Positions 49,951 to 61,962 of a stretch of 64,000 nucleotides of DNA are shown here, one piece after another. Within the stretch, counting starts at the first letter, position 1; the number at the start of each line of letters is the position of its first letter. Source of the DNA: Acanthamoeba lenticulata (taxonomy: Eukaryota > Discosea > Longamoebia > Acanthamoebidae); assembly GCA_002179805.1 (NCBI GenBank), contig NAVB01000082.1, positions 1-64,000 of the forward strand. The letters are read 5' to 3'. The notes under the pieces were generated by a model. It saw nothing but the letters and a program-made list of their open reading frames with translations. It searched no databases and was not told where the DNA came from. A program made the translations under genes and the position numbers.

Positions 49951-51129
49951 GCGCGTGTGGGTCACCTCAACGAAGGGCCGCTGCGCGCCAAGCGTGTCGC
50001 CAACCTAACGGGCATCCAGCTGACGATGCCCGGCATTCCGTGTATTTACTACGGCACCGAACAGGCCCTCACCGGCCACGGCAACCACGACAAGTGCGTG
50101 CGCTCTCTCCCGCTCCGGTGTCCGTGCGCTTGGGCTGAGCCCTGTGGCCACGTATACCTTCAGGTACCTGAGGGAAAACATGTTTGGAGGCAACTTCTCG
50201 GCCTACGCCACGCGCGGCTGCCACTTCTTCGACCCGCAGCACCCGACCTACCTCCGCATCGCCGTCCTCGCTCACCTCCGCGCGCGTAAGGTGCGTTTCA
50301 TAAACAAGCTTCTGCCACGGCCACGGCCACGGACACGGCCTGTTGAGACTCACACATGCGCGTGCAGGACATTGTTGGCATCGCGCTGCGCCACGGTAGG
50401 TTGTACCTGCGCGACGTGTGCCCGATCTCCTTCCTGACCCGGGCGCAGCGAGACGAAAGCGACCGACTCGAGCGCGAGAAGCAGCTCAAGGCGGCGCGCG
50501 ACCGGAAGGCGGCGCTGCCGGCCTCCCGCGCCCAGTCGTCCATGCACTTGCCCATTCCCGGCAAGGCCGGGGCGTCGTCCGAAGCGGCCGCGCCGTCGCC
50601 GCCCACGCCGGCCAAGCACAACAAGCACGCAAAGATGAAGCGGCGGCGTCTGCAGCGCTCCAACACGCACATCGACCTGCGGCTCACCGAGGAGGAGGTC
50701 ATGAAGGACGAGCGTGTGCGCTGCTGGCGTGGCTCGCTGCGCGGCGAGGTGCTGGCCTGGTCGCGGATCCACTGCGACTGCGAAGTGCTCGTGGCGCTCA
50801 ACACGCACCCGACCGAGGAGCGCCGCGCGCTGGTGACCATCGACCGCCGCCTGCAGGAGCGCAAGCACGCCGAGAGGCTGCGCAAGCACCAGCAGCCCGT
50901 GACGGCCTCCATGTCCATCCTCTACCACAGCGACTGGAGCGACGCCGCCCTGGCGGCCGTGCTGGGCCTGCCCTCGGCCTCGTTGCCCGCCTGCGCGATG
51001 GAGCTGCCCGAGACCGCCGAGAGTCTCCTCCCGCGGATGCAGCGCGCCGTGCCCATCCAGCAGCAGGCCGACGGCCGGTTCTTCATCTCCCTCACCCTGC
51101 CCCCAGCTGCCATGGTTGTCCTCCACTGA
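49951..51129 (+). CDS. GH13 alpha-amylase-family protein, 3' part
   Basis: Exons 49951-50093, 50164-50290 and 50368-51129 join in frame. They encode AKRVANLTGIQLTMPGIPCI + YYGTEQALTG, NHDKYLRENMFGGNFSAYAT, HFFDPQHPTYLRIAVLAHLR and GIALRHGRLYLRDV, the last strands of the GH13 (beta/alpha)8 barrel and the following domain. The rest (~230 residues) is charged and Ala-rich and ends AAMVVLH. The barrel part with the catalytic Asp/Glu/Asp is missing: upstream sequence is repeat debris. Either the 5' end was lost when the accessory DNA arrived or an earlier exon is outside recognition. Acts on alpha-glucans if complete. Confidence 0.7.
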
Positions 51130-51190
51130 GCTTTGGACACACCGAAAAAGATAAAAGAATTCTTAAATAACAATACACAAAAGGCACAAG

Positions 51191-52503
51191 ATGGAAAGAA
51201 CAACGCCAGTGCCGATTGTGCCTTCATTTGCAAGCACACCGCTGAACTTTGCTCCGTTCTGCACGCGGTGGGTGCCTTCGTCAGCCCGCCTCCTGGCGGT
51301 GGGCTGCCACCAGAACGGCTCCACCACGACGGGCGGGCTACACGTTTACAAGCTTGCGATGCAAGAGGACGCTGGCCAGTTGCAACTCGTGGTGGACGCC
51401 ACTAAGCAGAAGAAGGCAGGTGTAGGGCGAGCAGGGCTGAAGTGCGGCACCTGCAATCTCAGCAAATCCGATGCCCGCCAGCTCGCTGTGGGCGATTTTG
51501 AAGGCCGCATCACTGTGTTGGACATTGAACGCTTGGGCAGCGCGGAGACCTCCCCTACGACCTTCACTATTGACGGCGGGCACGACCAGATTGTAAACGC
51601 CATCGATGCCGTGCCCAATCTCATCCTCTCTGGTTCGTGCGCTTCGACTTGCCCTCAGCGTCATGAAGCCTCAACAACATGCCCTGTGTCCACCACGCAG
51701 GCGGCAGAGACGGGCGGGCCTGCGTGTGGGACGTGCGGCAGCCCCCGTCCAAGGGGCCTGTGGCCGAGCTGGCCTTTGCCGAGAGCGACTGCTGGGCGGT
51801 GGCCTTTGCCAACAGCGGCGGCGCTACGCCAGAGGGCTTCTTCGCCGGCTACGACGACGGGACCGTGTATCTGACCGACCTTCGTCAACACACCCGGCCA
51901 CGTTGGCAGCACCGCCTCGTGCGCAGCTCGGGCATCTGCTCTCTGGCCTGTCACGACGTGCGCCTCCCCTTCGCTTGACTGGCTGGCGATACGCTTTGCC
52001 ACTGACGAGACCTAATGGCGGATTTGATACTGCGCAGGCCAAGCTCCTGGCGACCACCGTAGACGACCACCTCACGCTGTTTGATCTCGACCTCGGCGCG
52101 GCGTCGTCGTCGGCCCAGCCAGCCAACAGACCGGTCCTACGGCGCGAGTCCCGGGTCGAGCCCACGCTGCGACCGCCAGAAGCTCGCGACGCCACCATGT
52201 GGGATGCCCGCTTCAGCCCGCACAACCGGGCCTACTTCATGAGTGCAGGTCCGTCGTACTCTCTCTCTCTCTGTGCTTTGCTTGTGGTTTCATGTGGACT
52301 AACAACAAGCAACAACAGGAGGCAATGGCTATCTCGACTTGTACAAAGCCGACGGTGCGACTGTCCGAAGCGTGGCGAGCGTCGCCGCCGTCAACCAGCC
52401 GCTCCTCTCCTTTGACTGGAACGCGGGCAAGGAGGGGCTCTTTACCTGGGTCTCCCTCGAGAAGACGCTGCACGTCGGCTTCGTGCCCACGCCTCTGCGG
52501 TAG
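51191..52503 (+). CDS. WDR92: WDR92 / DNAAF10 (Monad) WD40 protein
   Basis: Exons 51191-51632, 51701-51957, 52038-52248 and 52319-52503 join in frame to ~364 codons, the family's usual length. Landmarks: FCTRWVPSSARLLAVGCH, TTTGGLHVYKLAMQ, GLKCGTCNLS, RQLAVGDFEGRITVLDIERL, HDQIVNAIDAVPN, SGGRDGRACVWDVRQP, DCWAVAFANS, GYDDGTVYLTDLR, GICSLACHD, ATTVDDHLTLFDL, LLSFDWNAGKEGLFTW. These follow WDR92 blade by blade. WDR92 works with the R2TP/prefoldin-like chaperone in assembly of axonemal dynein arms. It starts only 61 bases after the upstream gene. All four introns' ends are GT-AG and 63-80 bases long. Confidence 0.9.
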
Positions 52504-52663
52504 GCCCTGTACAGCCAAGAGACGCTTGGCACAAGCTACATACGTGAAATACAGCCCTAGGGCTATTCCAGTTCCATGCCAACGGCACAAAAGGAAAAAA
52601 GTCAACTCGATTTAAGGTGTTTTGTTTCTTTTGATTTTTGATTTTTGACAGTCCCGAAGGGGG

Positions 52664-53964
52664 ATGAAGACGAGGCGGTGGTGCACCGCCCTCAACTTGT
52701 TCCTCTTTGTGTTCTTTATGGCTTGCATGAAGCTCCTGTTGGACTTCTCAGCCACATCTGCCTATTGGAACTATGACGAGTCCTCTGTGCACTCCACGAC
52801 CTGGCCTCTTGCTCCTCCACCTCGGGGGGCCGCCTTCTGCTTTATCGTGTCTTCTCTTCCTAATGAAGAGGACCAACCTTGTGCGCCGCGCTTCTCTCTC
52901 ATCCCTGCTGTTGGGCGAAGCTGTCGAGAACCGCTGCTTGCCAACCAGACACGTTTCGTCCTCTCTGAGGCCGACAAAGCCGAGCAGTTCACGATTGCGT
53001 TCATCACTCTGCTGACCCGGCTTGACTACCTCAAGTGGGCTTTGAGCCACTATGATGGACATCCGTCAGTTGCAGCTATACTGGTGGTTGTGCCGCCAAC
53101 AAATACAACAATGCCAACGGCAAAGGAGCTGGGGGTCAACCAGACCAAGGTCACCTTCATTACCAACATGCCCTTTGACTCACTTAACAACAGGTGCGTC
53201 ACCTTGCAAAAGCTGCTCTGCGCTATCACTCTAACATGGCGGTCGTTGAGCTGCAGATTCGCGGTGGCTGACTTGGTGCGCACGGAAGCTCTGCTCACCA
53301 ACGATGATGACATTGTGTTCTCTCGCGAAGGTCTCGAGGCCGCTTTTCGGGTGCCTAACCGCGTGCTGCCTCTTGTGACTATCGCGCATCTCGTCTCACA
53401 CGCAGCACAAACGCAGTTGTGGCAGCTCAACCGCAAGTCCATCGTGGGAAAGGACGGTCGTGCCACCAATCCAGGCGTCTACCTGGCTCGACAGCCAATC
53501 TGCTCGAACCTCGTCTTGACGAACCTCGCCTTTGTCTCCACTTCCCTCTTGCGCGCGTACTACAACCGATTGGACCATCGAACTGGGGTTGCACGCAACA
53601 TGGTCGATACCTACTTCAATTGCGAGGACATCGCCTTCAACAGCGTCGCTGCCACCACCATTGCCCAGACGCCCGTGCTCGTTCGACTGGTCGGCGCTAC
53701 GACCCACCACTACATCAAACACCAGTTCGTCACCAGCCTCTCTGCTTTATGACAAGTCGTTGCGCTGAGACTTTATGTACATCATGATGATGTTCTGTGG
53801 TGGTGATGGACAGGACGGGGCTGAGCGACAACCCCGACCACGTCGAGGAGCGCAAACAGTGCACCCGAGAGATGACGGAGCTCTATGGCAAGTGGCCGCT
53901 GGAGCGACCAGCCGTCACCTACGACGTCCCCGTGCCCGTCCTCCCGAGCGCTGCGCCTACATAA
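52664..53964 (+). CDS. GT64 (exostosin-like) glycosyltransferase, type II membrane protein
   Basis: ATG 52664 gives a short basic N-terminus and a signal anchor (LFLFVFFMACMKLLLDF). The catalytic domain has FTIAFITLLTRLDYLKWALS, PFDSLNNRF, RTEALLTNDDDIVFSREGLE (D-D-D metal motif), AAFRVPNRVLPLV, NMVDTYFNCEDIAFN, and a final exon CTREMTELYGKWPL, all typical of GT64 enzymes that add GlcNAc or related sugars in the Golgi/ER. Two introns: 53194-53256, 63 bases without a stop, so it reads through if unspliced; and 53725-53813. The last exon 53814-53964 ends eight bases inside the 3' end of the convergent gene. Potential N-glycosylation sites are present. Confidence 0.85.
53194..53256 (+). other. 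Stop-free 63-base intron in the GT64 gene
   Basis: Donor GTGCGT and acceptor CTGCAG bound a 63-base (21-codon) insert between SLNNR and FAVADLV, exactly where the family has no extra residues. Being a multiple of three without stops, it would be missed by simple gene callers. Confidence 0.75.
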
Positions 53965-56900
53965 AGTGCGTGACGGTCATCTTCTTGTAGCGCGTCTTGG
54001 GGTCGATGGTGAAGGCGCCCAGGTTGCTCTGCAAGTCGTCCGGCGAGGAGGACACCATGACCTTGAACTCGGCCACCCACTCGTCGAGCAGCTGCTGGTC
54101 CTGCTCTGACGACCCGCCGCGCTCAAACAGCGTCTTGATCATCCACGCCGTGTCCAGCGCGCCCAAGATCGCTCGATTGGCGCCCGTCCCTGCACACCAT
54201 TTCGGGCTGTGAGCCGCACAACACGGCACAGGCGAGGGCCACTGGGCTGCTGAGTTCAGTTGGGGCTTGGGGGCGCACCTTGCGGCCAGAAGGGCTCCAC
54301 GAGCGAGTCGCCGACGAGGGCCAACAGCAGCTTGGCCGATCCCTCGCACACGATCTTGGCGGGGGCCGTGGCCTGTTGCTTCCTGCGGCGCTCAAAGAAA
54401 GGTCACGTCAGCTCTCGGAAGCCAGATGAGGACGAGGATCAAGAGGAAGAGGACGCACTTGCTAAAGTCAAAGATGGCGACGTCGTCGGCGCCGCGGCTG
54501 TTCTTCATGAAGGCGCAGTGGGCCGGGAGGGAGATGTGGTCGGCCACCTCGCGCACGTAGGCCATGAGCTTCTCGTAGTCGACGTTCTCGCGGCTCAGGA
54601 GGACCGTCTCCACGGGGCCGTCCTGCCGCAGCACGCCCCGGCGCAGCAGGCTGCTCCGCTTGGCGGTCATCACAAAGTAGTGCGTCTCGTTGCGGTAGTA
54701 GACCAGATTCTCGAGCTCGATGTCGCTCTTGGCCTTGAGCTCGTTGAAGAAGGGCTGGTTGTAGATGGCCAGCAGGCCGAACTCGTCGAGCTGCTTCTCC
54801 TCGGGCGTCTGCGTGTTGACAAAGTTGGCCGTGATCCCGATCGCGTCGCTCCCTGCCAATGCGGCGGCGCGCCGAGTCGAGTTGTGTCAGCTTCGAGCGG
54901 TTGTGCGCGCTGCGGTCAAGGTGGACGATCATCATCTTGCGCGCGTACATACCCTTGAAGAGCTTGCGCTCAAAGCCAAACTCGTCGGCGATGCACGAGC
55001 GCTCGCCATCGGCGCCGACCAGCACGTTGAACCGCAAGTCGTCGACTTCCTCGATCGGCTCCTGGATGAAAGGAGTCGTCAGCAAACTCGAGCACGAGCG
55101 AAGAGACAACAACAACAACGACGACAAGAAGAAGAGGGCGAGACCTTGGACTTGACGGTGGCCCGCCAGAGGCCGGTGCCGGGCTCGGGTCCCTGCGCGC
55201 CGGCATAGGCGCCTCGTCGGTAGTTGAGGCCCAGCATGAGCGCCACCTTAAGCAGCACGAGCTGCAGCCGCCGGATCGACACATGACTGTTGTTGTAGAT
55301 GATGATGATGAGAGAAAGTGAAGAAGAAGGGCTCGTGAGGTGAGGTTCTGGCGAGCCTTGAGGCTCATGAAGAGGAGGACGATGGCGCGTCTGCGTACTT
55401 GATACCGCCGGTGCAGAACTGGGGGTAGAGAAACTTGGCCCCGATGTTGCGGAGGTCGCGGATGGACGAGTTCCAGATGTGCAGCAGGTTGTGCCTGGTG
55501 AAGCGCTTGCGCATCTCGACCACCGTCACGCGGCTCCCCAGCAGCAGCGCCTCGATCGCCGTCCGCAGGCCTCCAGGGCCGGCGCCCACCACGAGCACGC
55601 GGGGCTTCTCGGCCGACTCGAGCACGTACTCTTTCTGGGCAGTCATTGAAGCCACGTTTGTTGAGGACGAGGACGAGGTTCATGAAGAAGAAGAAGAAGA
55701 AGTACCTGCGCACGCTTCTTGTCGAGCAGCTGGAAAAAGGGCTTCCAGCGCGGGAGCCCGTTCAAGCGGTCGCGCACGGCCGCGTAGGCCTGACCCCCGG
55801 TCGCGTCGCTGGGCGCCTGGCAGGCGGCCTTGAGCTCGTCCCACAGGCGGCGCGCCTCGAGAGGCTCCTCCGAGGCCACGAAGGCGTCCCACAGCTGCGA
55901 AGGCCCGGCCGCCCGCGCCTCGCCCGAACTGCTGCTGCTGCTCGAGGTAGACGTGGGCGACGTCGTCTTCTCGGCAAGCTGCGATGCCTGTGAGGTGGGC
56001 GCAGGCGAGGACGACGCGATCGACGTCGTCGTGGAGGGCACGGGATCGGCCGCAGGACTCTTCTGCGCCGGCGAGACGGTCGGCTCCTCGGACAAGGGCG
56101 TGGGCGTGGGCACTGGCGCTGGCGACGATGCCATTGCCGCTGTCGATAACGATGTGGGCACCGGCGCGGCAGCGGCTGCCTTCTGCTGGGCAATGGGCGC
56201 CGGTTCCCGGTTGGGCTCCTCAGGCGCCCGGGGCAGAGGCGAGACCGCCTTGACGGGCGCAGAAGAAGAAGAAGAAGAAGAGGAAGCCACAGGCGGAGGC
56301 GAATCGGGCGGACCGCCAGCGGTGGTGCCGGTGGAAAGGGCGGCCGTGAGGGCGGCCTCGGCCGCGGCGGCCACGTGAGGCGCGTCGTCTGCGCGAGACC
56401 CAAAGATGTGCTGGTAGGCCCGAAGGAAGTCGGACTCGACCAGCGGGGCGCCGTTCTTCTCCTTCTGGATCTCCTGGAGCACGCTCACGATCGAGGGCGC
56501 CAGCTCCTGCTTGAGCTGGTAGAACTCGTCTGATCAGAGCGCCCCAAGTCGACTGTTGTGAGAAAAAGGCACGCCCGAGGCAGCGATGGAGAGAGTCGAG
56601 GCGGAGGCGCGCACGTTTGTCAATGATGCCGTTGCCGTTGTCGTCGAAGCGCTCAAACAGCTTCAGAATGTCGACGATTTGCTTCTCGCTCAGGGCTGCC
56701 CAAGACCGTTCGTCCGTCAGCCGTCATCAGGCCCCGGGCCAGCAGAGAGAGAGGAACGGCGTACAGGGGAAGGAAGGGCTGATCAGGCGGGCGAGCTCCA
56801 TGCGCTCATCGGCGAAGAGGGTGTGATAGCCCGCCAAGATCTCCTCCAGGTTGAGGTCGCCGCTTTAGTTGTTGTTGTTGTTGTTGTGCTGCGGGCGTCA

Positions 56901-57388
56901 GCACCAGACCCACGACTCTGGAAGGGTTGGGATGTCACCCCGAGGGGAGGGAAGAAGGAACCTGTCGTCCTTGTCGAGGGCGGAGAAGACGAGGTCGACC
57001 AGCATCTTGTCGGCCGAACCGGCCACTGTGGCCGATCCGCTCTTTCGGAACTCTTCGAGGAGGACCTTGAATTCCTCTGTACGAACGGCGTCAGCGAGGG
57101 CAGGGGGAGAGGCTACCTTTCACATGAACACCCACAGCGCACCTTTGTCCACCTTTCCATTGCGTTCACGGTCGGCTTTCTCGAACAAGGCGATCACTTT
57201 TTCGATCTCTTGCACGCTTTCAATTTCTATCCTCCACCACACACGCTTCAGGTCATGTCCCCCTTCCTTCGCCATGCAGGAAAAGAGGAAAGGAGGACCA
57301 ACCTGGGAATTGGTGGTGAAGAAGCACCGCAAGGCCTCTTCGTCGAACGTTGCCCATCTTTTGCATGTTGAGCAGAAGTGTGTATTGT
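53957..57388 (-). CDS. EF-hand protein with MICAL-type FAD monooxygenase domain
   Basis: Many small exons. N-terminal EF-hands: ALFEKADRERNGKVDKG, FSALDKDD and FERFDDNGNGIIDK (D-D-N-G-N-G loop). Then a Pro/Ser/Ala linker, and the MICAL core: LWDAFVASEEPLEARRLWDE, KPFFQLLDKK, PRVLVVGAGPGGLRTAIEAL (GxGxxG), VVEMRKRFTRHNLLHIWNSS, SIRRLQLVLLKVALMLG, NVLVGADGERSC (D-G motif), IGITANFVNTQTPEEK, HYFVMTAKRSSLL, LVGDSLVEPFWPQG and TNRAILGALDTAWM (GD FAD motif), ending RYKKMTVTHFM at 53957. MICAL monooxygenases oxidise actin Met and break filaments. Here CH and LIM domains are absent and EF-hands suggest calcium control, a different architecture. Start codon uncertain (57373 or nearby). Confidence 0.85.
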
Positions 57389-57855
57389 TGTGAATCGGGG
57401 GGGGGGTCGATGTAGGAGAGGGAATGTGGCGTAAAGGAAGTGCTGGTTGTGAGAAAAGAAGAGCTGGGGTGGGGTGTGTTGCTGGAGTGTTGGCTGTAAA
57501 TTGGAGAGAGAACAGGAAAGTTGACAAAGCAGTCTGAGAAGGAAGGAGAACGAAGGGGCGTGATTGGCCTCGCCTGAGTCGGTCACACGCCAAGGCACGG
57601 AGTTGAGCTGAAAACGCAACGTTTTTCGTCCGCGTTTCTGTGCTGCCGCCAACCTGGCGAAGAAAACCCGATGGAAACAGAAAAAATAATAACAAAGAAA
57701 ATGAAGAGAAGGGCAAGAAGGTGTGCATGTTGGGCTGTACATGACCAGGATAATGGGATGAGGGAAAAAACATTATAAAGTTGTTCATTACGATGAGTAC
57801 GATCAGCAGCTACATGTTAGCTGTCCCCCTTCACTGGCCAGTCTGGGGACGTGGA

Positions 57856-60800
57856 TTAATTAATCAGTGAGTCAAGAAGGTGATCATAAAATTGGAAAGC
57901 AAGGATGGTCACCTTCTGGCGCTTGGCGAGCTTGGGGAGGGAGCCAGAGAGGTAGGCCTCGCTGAGAGGCGCGGCCGGCGGGGCGAGGGCCTGCCTGAGG
58001 TCGTCATCAGCCAGGGTCTGCCTCCACGAAGATGGCATGACGTCCTCGTCTTCATCGTCGCCCTCATCGTCGTTCTCGTCGTCACCCTCGTCGTCCTCGT
58101 AGTCAAGCTCGTCCTCTCGCTGACGTCGCGTGGCGTTCTGCTGCCCAGCCTGCGCCGTGGCCCGCGCCTCGCGGATCTCCTGGCTCGCCTAGCGACATAA
58201 TATTCGGCATCTCATGAGTTCGGGAGGACGAAGAAGAAGAAGGCGCGACGACCAGGGAACGCACCTGTGTCTGAGAGTAGATCCGCATGACGTAGGTCGT
58301 GATGAGATCGGCCGCGGCCTCACGCATCTCGCCCGACACGAAGCTCAGCCTCTGCGTCACAGTTGAAGATTAAATGAGCCCTCCAGTTTAGGCAACAAGA
58401 AGGGAGGGGAGGGAAAATTACGGAGAGGAGGAAGAAGCGAAGGAACTGCGGCACGTCGCTGATCCCGTTACGGAAGGCGCCAGCGAGGCGGGTCACCAGC
58501 TCGACCGACAGATCACGAGCCCTGGAGGCGCGCCCACGAGTCGAGGGGGGAGGGACGGACTCAAGTGAGACGCCATGCCAACCACAAGCACGACACGTGA
58601 ACAAGTCGCCCAGCATTGCGTGGGACGCACCAATCGCGCAGACCGGTCGCGAAGGGATGCGGCACGACGGGGGACGGGTCGGCGGGCGCCAAGATGAGCC
58701 TCAGCAGCTGTGGTGTGTGCGCGCCAAAGGCCTCCACCGCTGCGGCACATATAGGGACGTGGACATGAGGGGAGAGACGGAGTGAGGCTCAGGCGGGCGG
58801 CAGCGGCGGCCAAGCGGAAAAACCCCAAACGAACCGGCAGAGGTCAGGCCGGCGCCCGGGTTGAGCTTGGCAAGGATCTCCGGAGGGAGGGAAGAGTCGT
58901 CCATGGAGGCGGAGACGGCGCCCACGATCTCTTCCTTGAGGCCCCACAGCTGCTCGTCGTTGACGTCGGCGCCGGGCTCGATCCCGGCGTGGTGGCGCAG
59001 GTAGGCCGCGATCGGGCCACGCAGGTTCTCCGTCGGCGCCAGGTTGCCCTGCAGGATGGAGACCACATCGGCCGGCCTCAGACGACCCAAGATGATCCCG
59101 AGGATCTCGCCAAGCACCGTATCTGTGCCACCACATCAGGTAAGTTTCGTGTCTGCAAATGGCGCGTGGCTCGTGCGCCTGTGGCAAGAGGCATTCGCAC
59201 CGTCCTCGCCGGGCGGGGGCGAGCCAGGCTGGTCCATGGTGGTTAGGAGCTCGGCCAGCGTGCCGCCGCCCGAGCCGGCCATCGCCTGGGTGAGCATGGT
59301 CATCAGCCGGTCCCGGTCAGACCCGCTCGCGGGAGTCGAGGCCACGGGACCGCTGGCGCTCGCGGTGGCGCCGGGCGCGCCAGGCTGGGGGGCCATCAGG
59401 CTCGAGAAGATGGCGTTGAAGTCCATCGGCGGTGGGGCTGCGCTTCCTGCTGGGGTAGACGATCGACGGTCAACGCGGCAGCCATCCGTGCAGTCAAGCG
59501 CCCACGAGGAGGGCATGTCACATACCTTGTGCGCCGCCTGCGGCAGAACCGGCGGATGGCGGAGGCTGAGACAGCGACTGTAGGATGTTGCCAAACATGG
59601 AGCTCAGCGCAGGCGGCTGCACAAAGACCACCATAAATTAGGCAGGTTCTTTCGTCAGATAACTTGTTCGTGCGTAGGGAAGCGGGTGCGTACGAGGCCT
59701 GGCGGGGCAGCGGCCGCGGGGGCGGGCGAGGGCCGGGAGGCAGCCGGCGCGGCAGTCTGCGCGGCCGCAGGCGGCGCGTTGGCCGGAACCAGAGGAGGCA
59801 GGACAGGAGACGGCGGTTGTTGCTGCTGCCGCTGCACTTGAGGTGATTGTTGCTGCTGTTGTCCAGCGGTTTGCTGCTGCTGCGGGGGCACGGAAAGGCC
59901 CTGAAGCACTTGTGACAGCATGGCATTCAGGTCGAGCGGAGCAGCCGCTGAGGCCGACGCCGCCTGCGCACCGCCCTGAGCGGGCTGCTGTCCCTGCAAT
60001 CAATGATAGCCCCGGACCCGCCCGCCCAGTCCCTCCCCGTGAGAATGAAGTACTAATTTGGTTTGTTATTCACGCAGCGAGAGATGCGACCCACGGCATT
60101 TGGGACGGTCGTACCTGCTCCGACTCCGCGACGTTGATCTGCTGCGCGATCTGCTGGGCGAGCGGCATCACGGCGGGCATCAGCTGCGACATGAGACTGG
60201 CGAATGGTGTGCCGGCGGCTGGATGCGGCTGCTGCTGCTGTTGCTGGGGCGCAGACTGGGTGCCAGGAGTTTGCTGCTGCTGAGTTGGCGCTTGCTGGTG
60301 CTGATGAGGAACCGCGCCTGGCATGGGGAAGGTGAAGTGCTGCACGTTATGCTGGCCGCCGTGTGCGTGCGGGAACATGAAGGGGAAGGGCATTGGCGGC
60401 CTGGGCTGCTGCGCGCCCGACGCCTGGCCCGCAGCCGGCTGCTGCGGCGGAGCGAGGCTCATGACGGCCGGAGTCAGGGCCAGGAAGTACGAGGTCAGCT
60501 GCTGGAAGAGAGGAGCAGACTGGGCCAGCAGCTGCCGGGACTCCTGGTAGGTCGCGCTCTCCGGCGCATCGTCCTGGTGGTGTACCGTAGTCAGCAAACC
60601 AAATTTAATCCGTATAAATGATAAATAGAAAAGAAGGACGAACCGCGGCCTGGGCCAGCCGTCGCCAAAGGGGGCGAGTGCGGTCGAGGAGATCACCGAG
60701 GGCGACCAGACGTTGAGCAGCGCGCCCCTGGGGCTGGAACTGTTCGGCACTGGTGGTCTGTGTCCCTGCGCTCAGGATAGTGTTGAGGAGCTGCTGCATC

Positions 60801-61715
60801 TGGTTTTCCACATTCTCGACGGGAGTCCAGACAACATTCTCCTGCGTCGCGACAAGGACGAGAAAGCCCATCGAGTCGAGATTTTGATTAAAAACACATA
60901 AATAAAGAAGAAATAAGAACAGTTGATCAGGCGCACATTGGGCGGGCCATGCGAGGGGGTGGCCGTCACGCGGATGGAAGTCGTCTGTACGGGCAAGCCG
61001 AGCGAGCCCAGCACACTGTTGATGAGCTGCGCGGGCGTCAGTTCAACCGCGCATGCTGAGGTAACAGGGGAAGCAAAAAGAGAAGAGGGGAGGTGGCATA
61101 CGTTGTCGAGCGCGGGCGGGGCGCCTCCACCGGCAGCGTTGGGCAGGGCAAAGGTGCCCATCACGATGCTGCCCGGCCGCAGCTGGCCGACTCCCGGTGC
61201 ACCGGGCACGATGGGTGCGCCGGGCATAGCGGGAGCACCAGCTGGGGCCCCAGCAGCAGGTTGGCGGGGCGCCTCCGGCGGTCGCTCCACCATGTGGAGC
61301 GTCAGACCGGCACGTATCGCTGTGTTCACATGGGCAAGCCGACAACGGTCAATCGGTTTACATGAGGTTTGTATGCATGCAGGCAGGAAGGGAGGTCTAT
61401 GTACAGTAGGAGCCAACGGTTTGATCATCCTTAAGGACCTTGCCCTGGAAAATGAGGCGCTGTACTGTGGGGGCTACATTTGTGGCGCTCGCGATCTTTG
61501 ACTTGAATTCTGCGATGGTGGTCTAGTAAGGGGAAAGGAACTGCAAAGTTAGCTGTGGGGCGATCACACGCTTGCAGAAGCAATGATTGAGGGGAGACAA
61601 AAAAGAGCAGGCGACGTACTGCAGAAGAAACCTCCACAGAGTGAACCTTGCCGTCCAGTGTCTTTACATTCACTTTGAACAGCTCAGATGCAGGGGCTTC
61701 TCCTTTCGTTTCCAT
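57856..61715 (-). CDS. BAG6: BAG6-like ubiquitin-like domain protein
   Basis: ATG 61715 opens a ubiquitin-like domain over three exons: FKVNVKTLDGKVHSVEVSSA, IAEFKSKIASATNVAPTVQR then LIFQGKVLKDD, and IRAGLTLHMVERPPEAP. The M-V-E-R-P-P end after the ubiquitin-like fold is diagnostic of BAG6. Long Pro/Gly/Ala/Gln-rich middle (QQQQ tracts, several Pro-rich exons between 58.7 and 61.3 kb), helical exons (LPAQLINSVLGSLG-like), and a C-terminus SSWRQTLADDDLRQAL then PLSEAYLSGSLPKLAKRQK that matches the BAG6 tail LSDAYLSG..KRRK with its nuclear signal. BAG6 holds exposed hydrophobic proteins for tail-anchored insertion or degradation. Exon borders were not all fixed. Confidence 0.85.
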
Positions 61716-61962
61716 CTCCAATTCAACAGAATGAACTATTTTTCGGGTGAATATTACTTTTTCTCTTTGTTGTTAAGTTTTTCTTTTCTTTTCATGTTTT
61801 GCTCATGTTTTGGCGCCAGCCGGCGAGCAGGCAAAAGCAACACGGCCATGCCTCAAGTGCCCTTTGTCGGCTTGGCCGCAAAAGCCACTTCGCCACAACA
61901 GCAATCACGTGGTCGCTCTTGTTGATAGACACATCTCATCACGCTGCACAACGTGGCGCTCC
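61716..61962. promoter_or_regulatory. Divergent promoter between BAG6-like and zinc-finger genes
   Basis: About 250 bases with a T-rich stretch (61735-61800) between start codons on opposite strands; no defined TATA box. Confidence 0.4.

Noticed and set aside
50350..51126. 258-codon minus-strand frame opposite the GH13 3' exon
   Set aside because: Antisense of a coding exon, His/Gln/Arg-rich, no domain.
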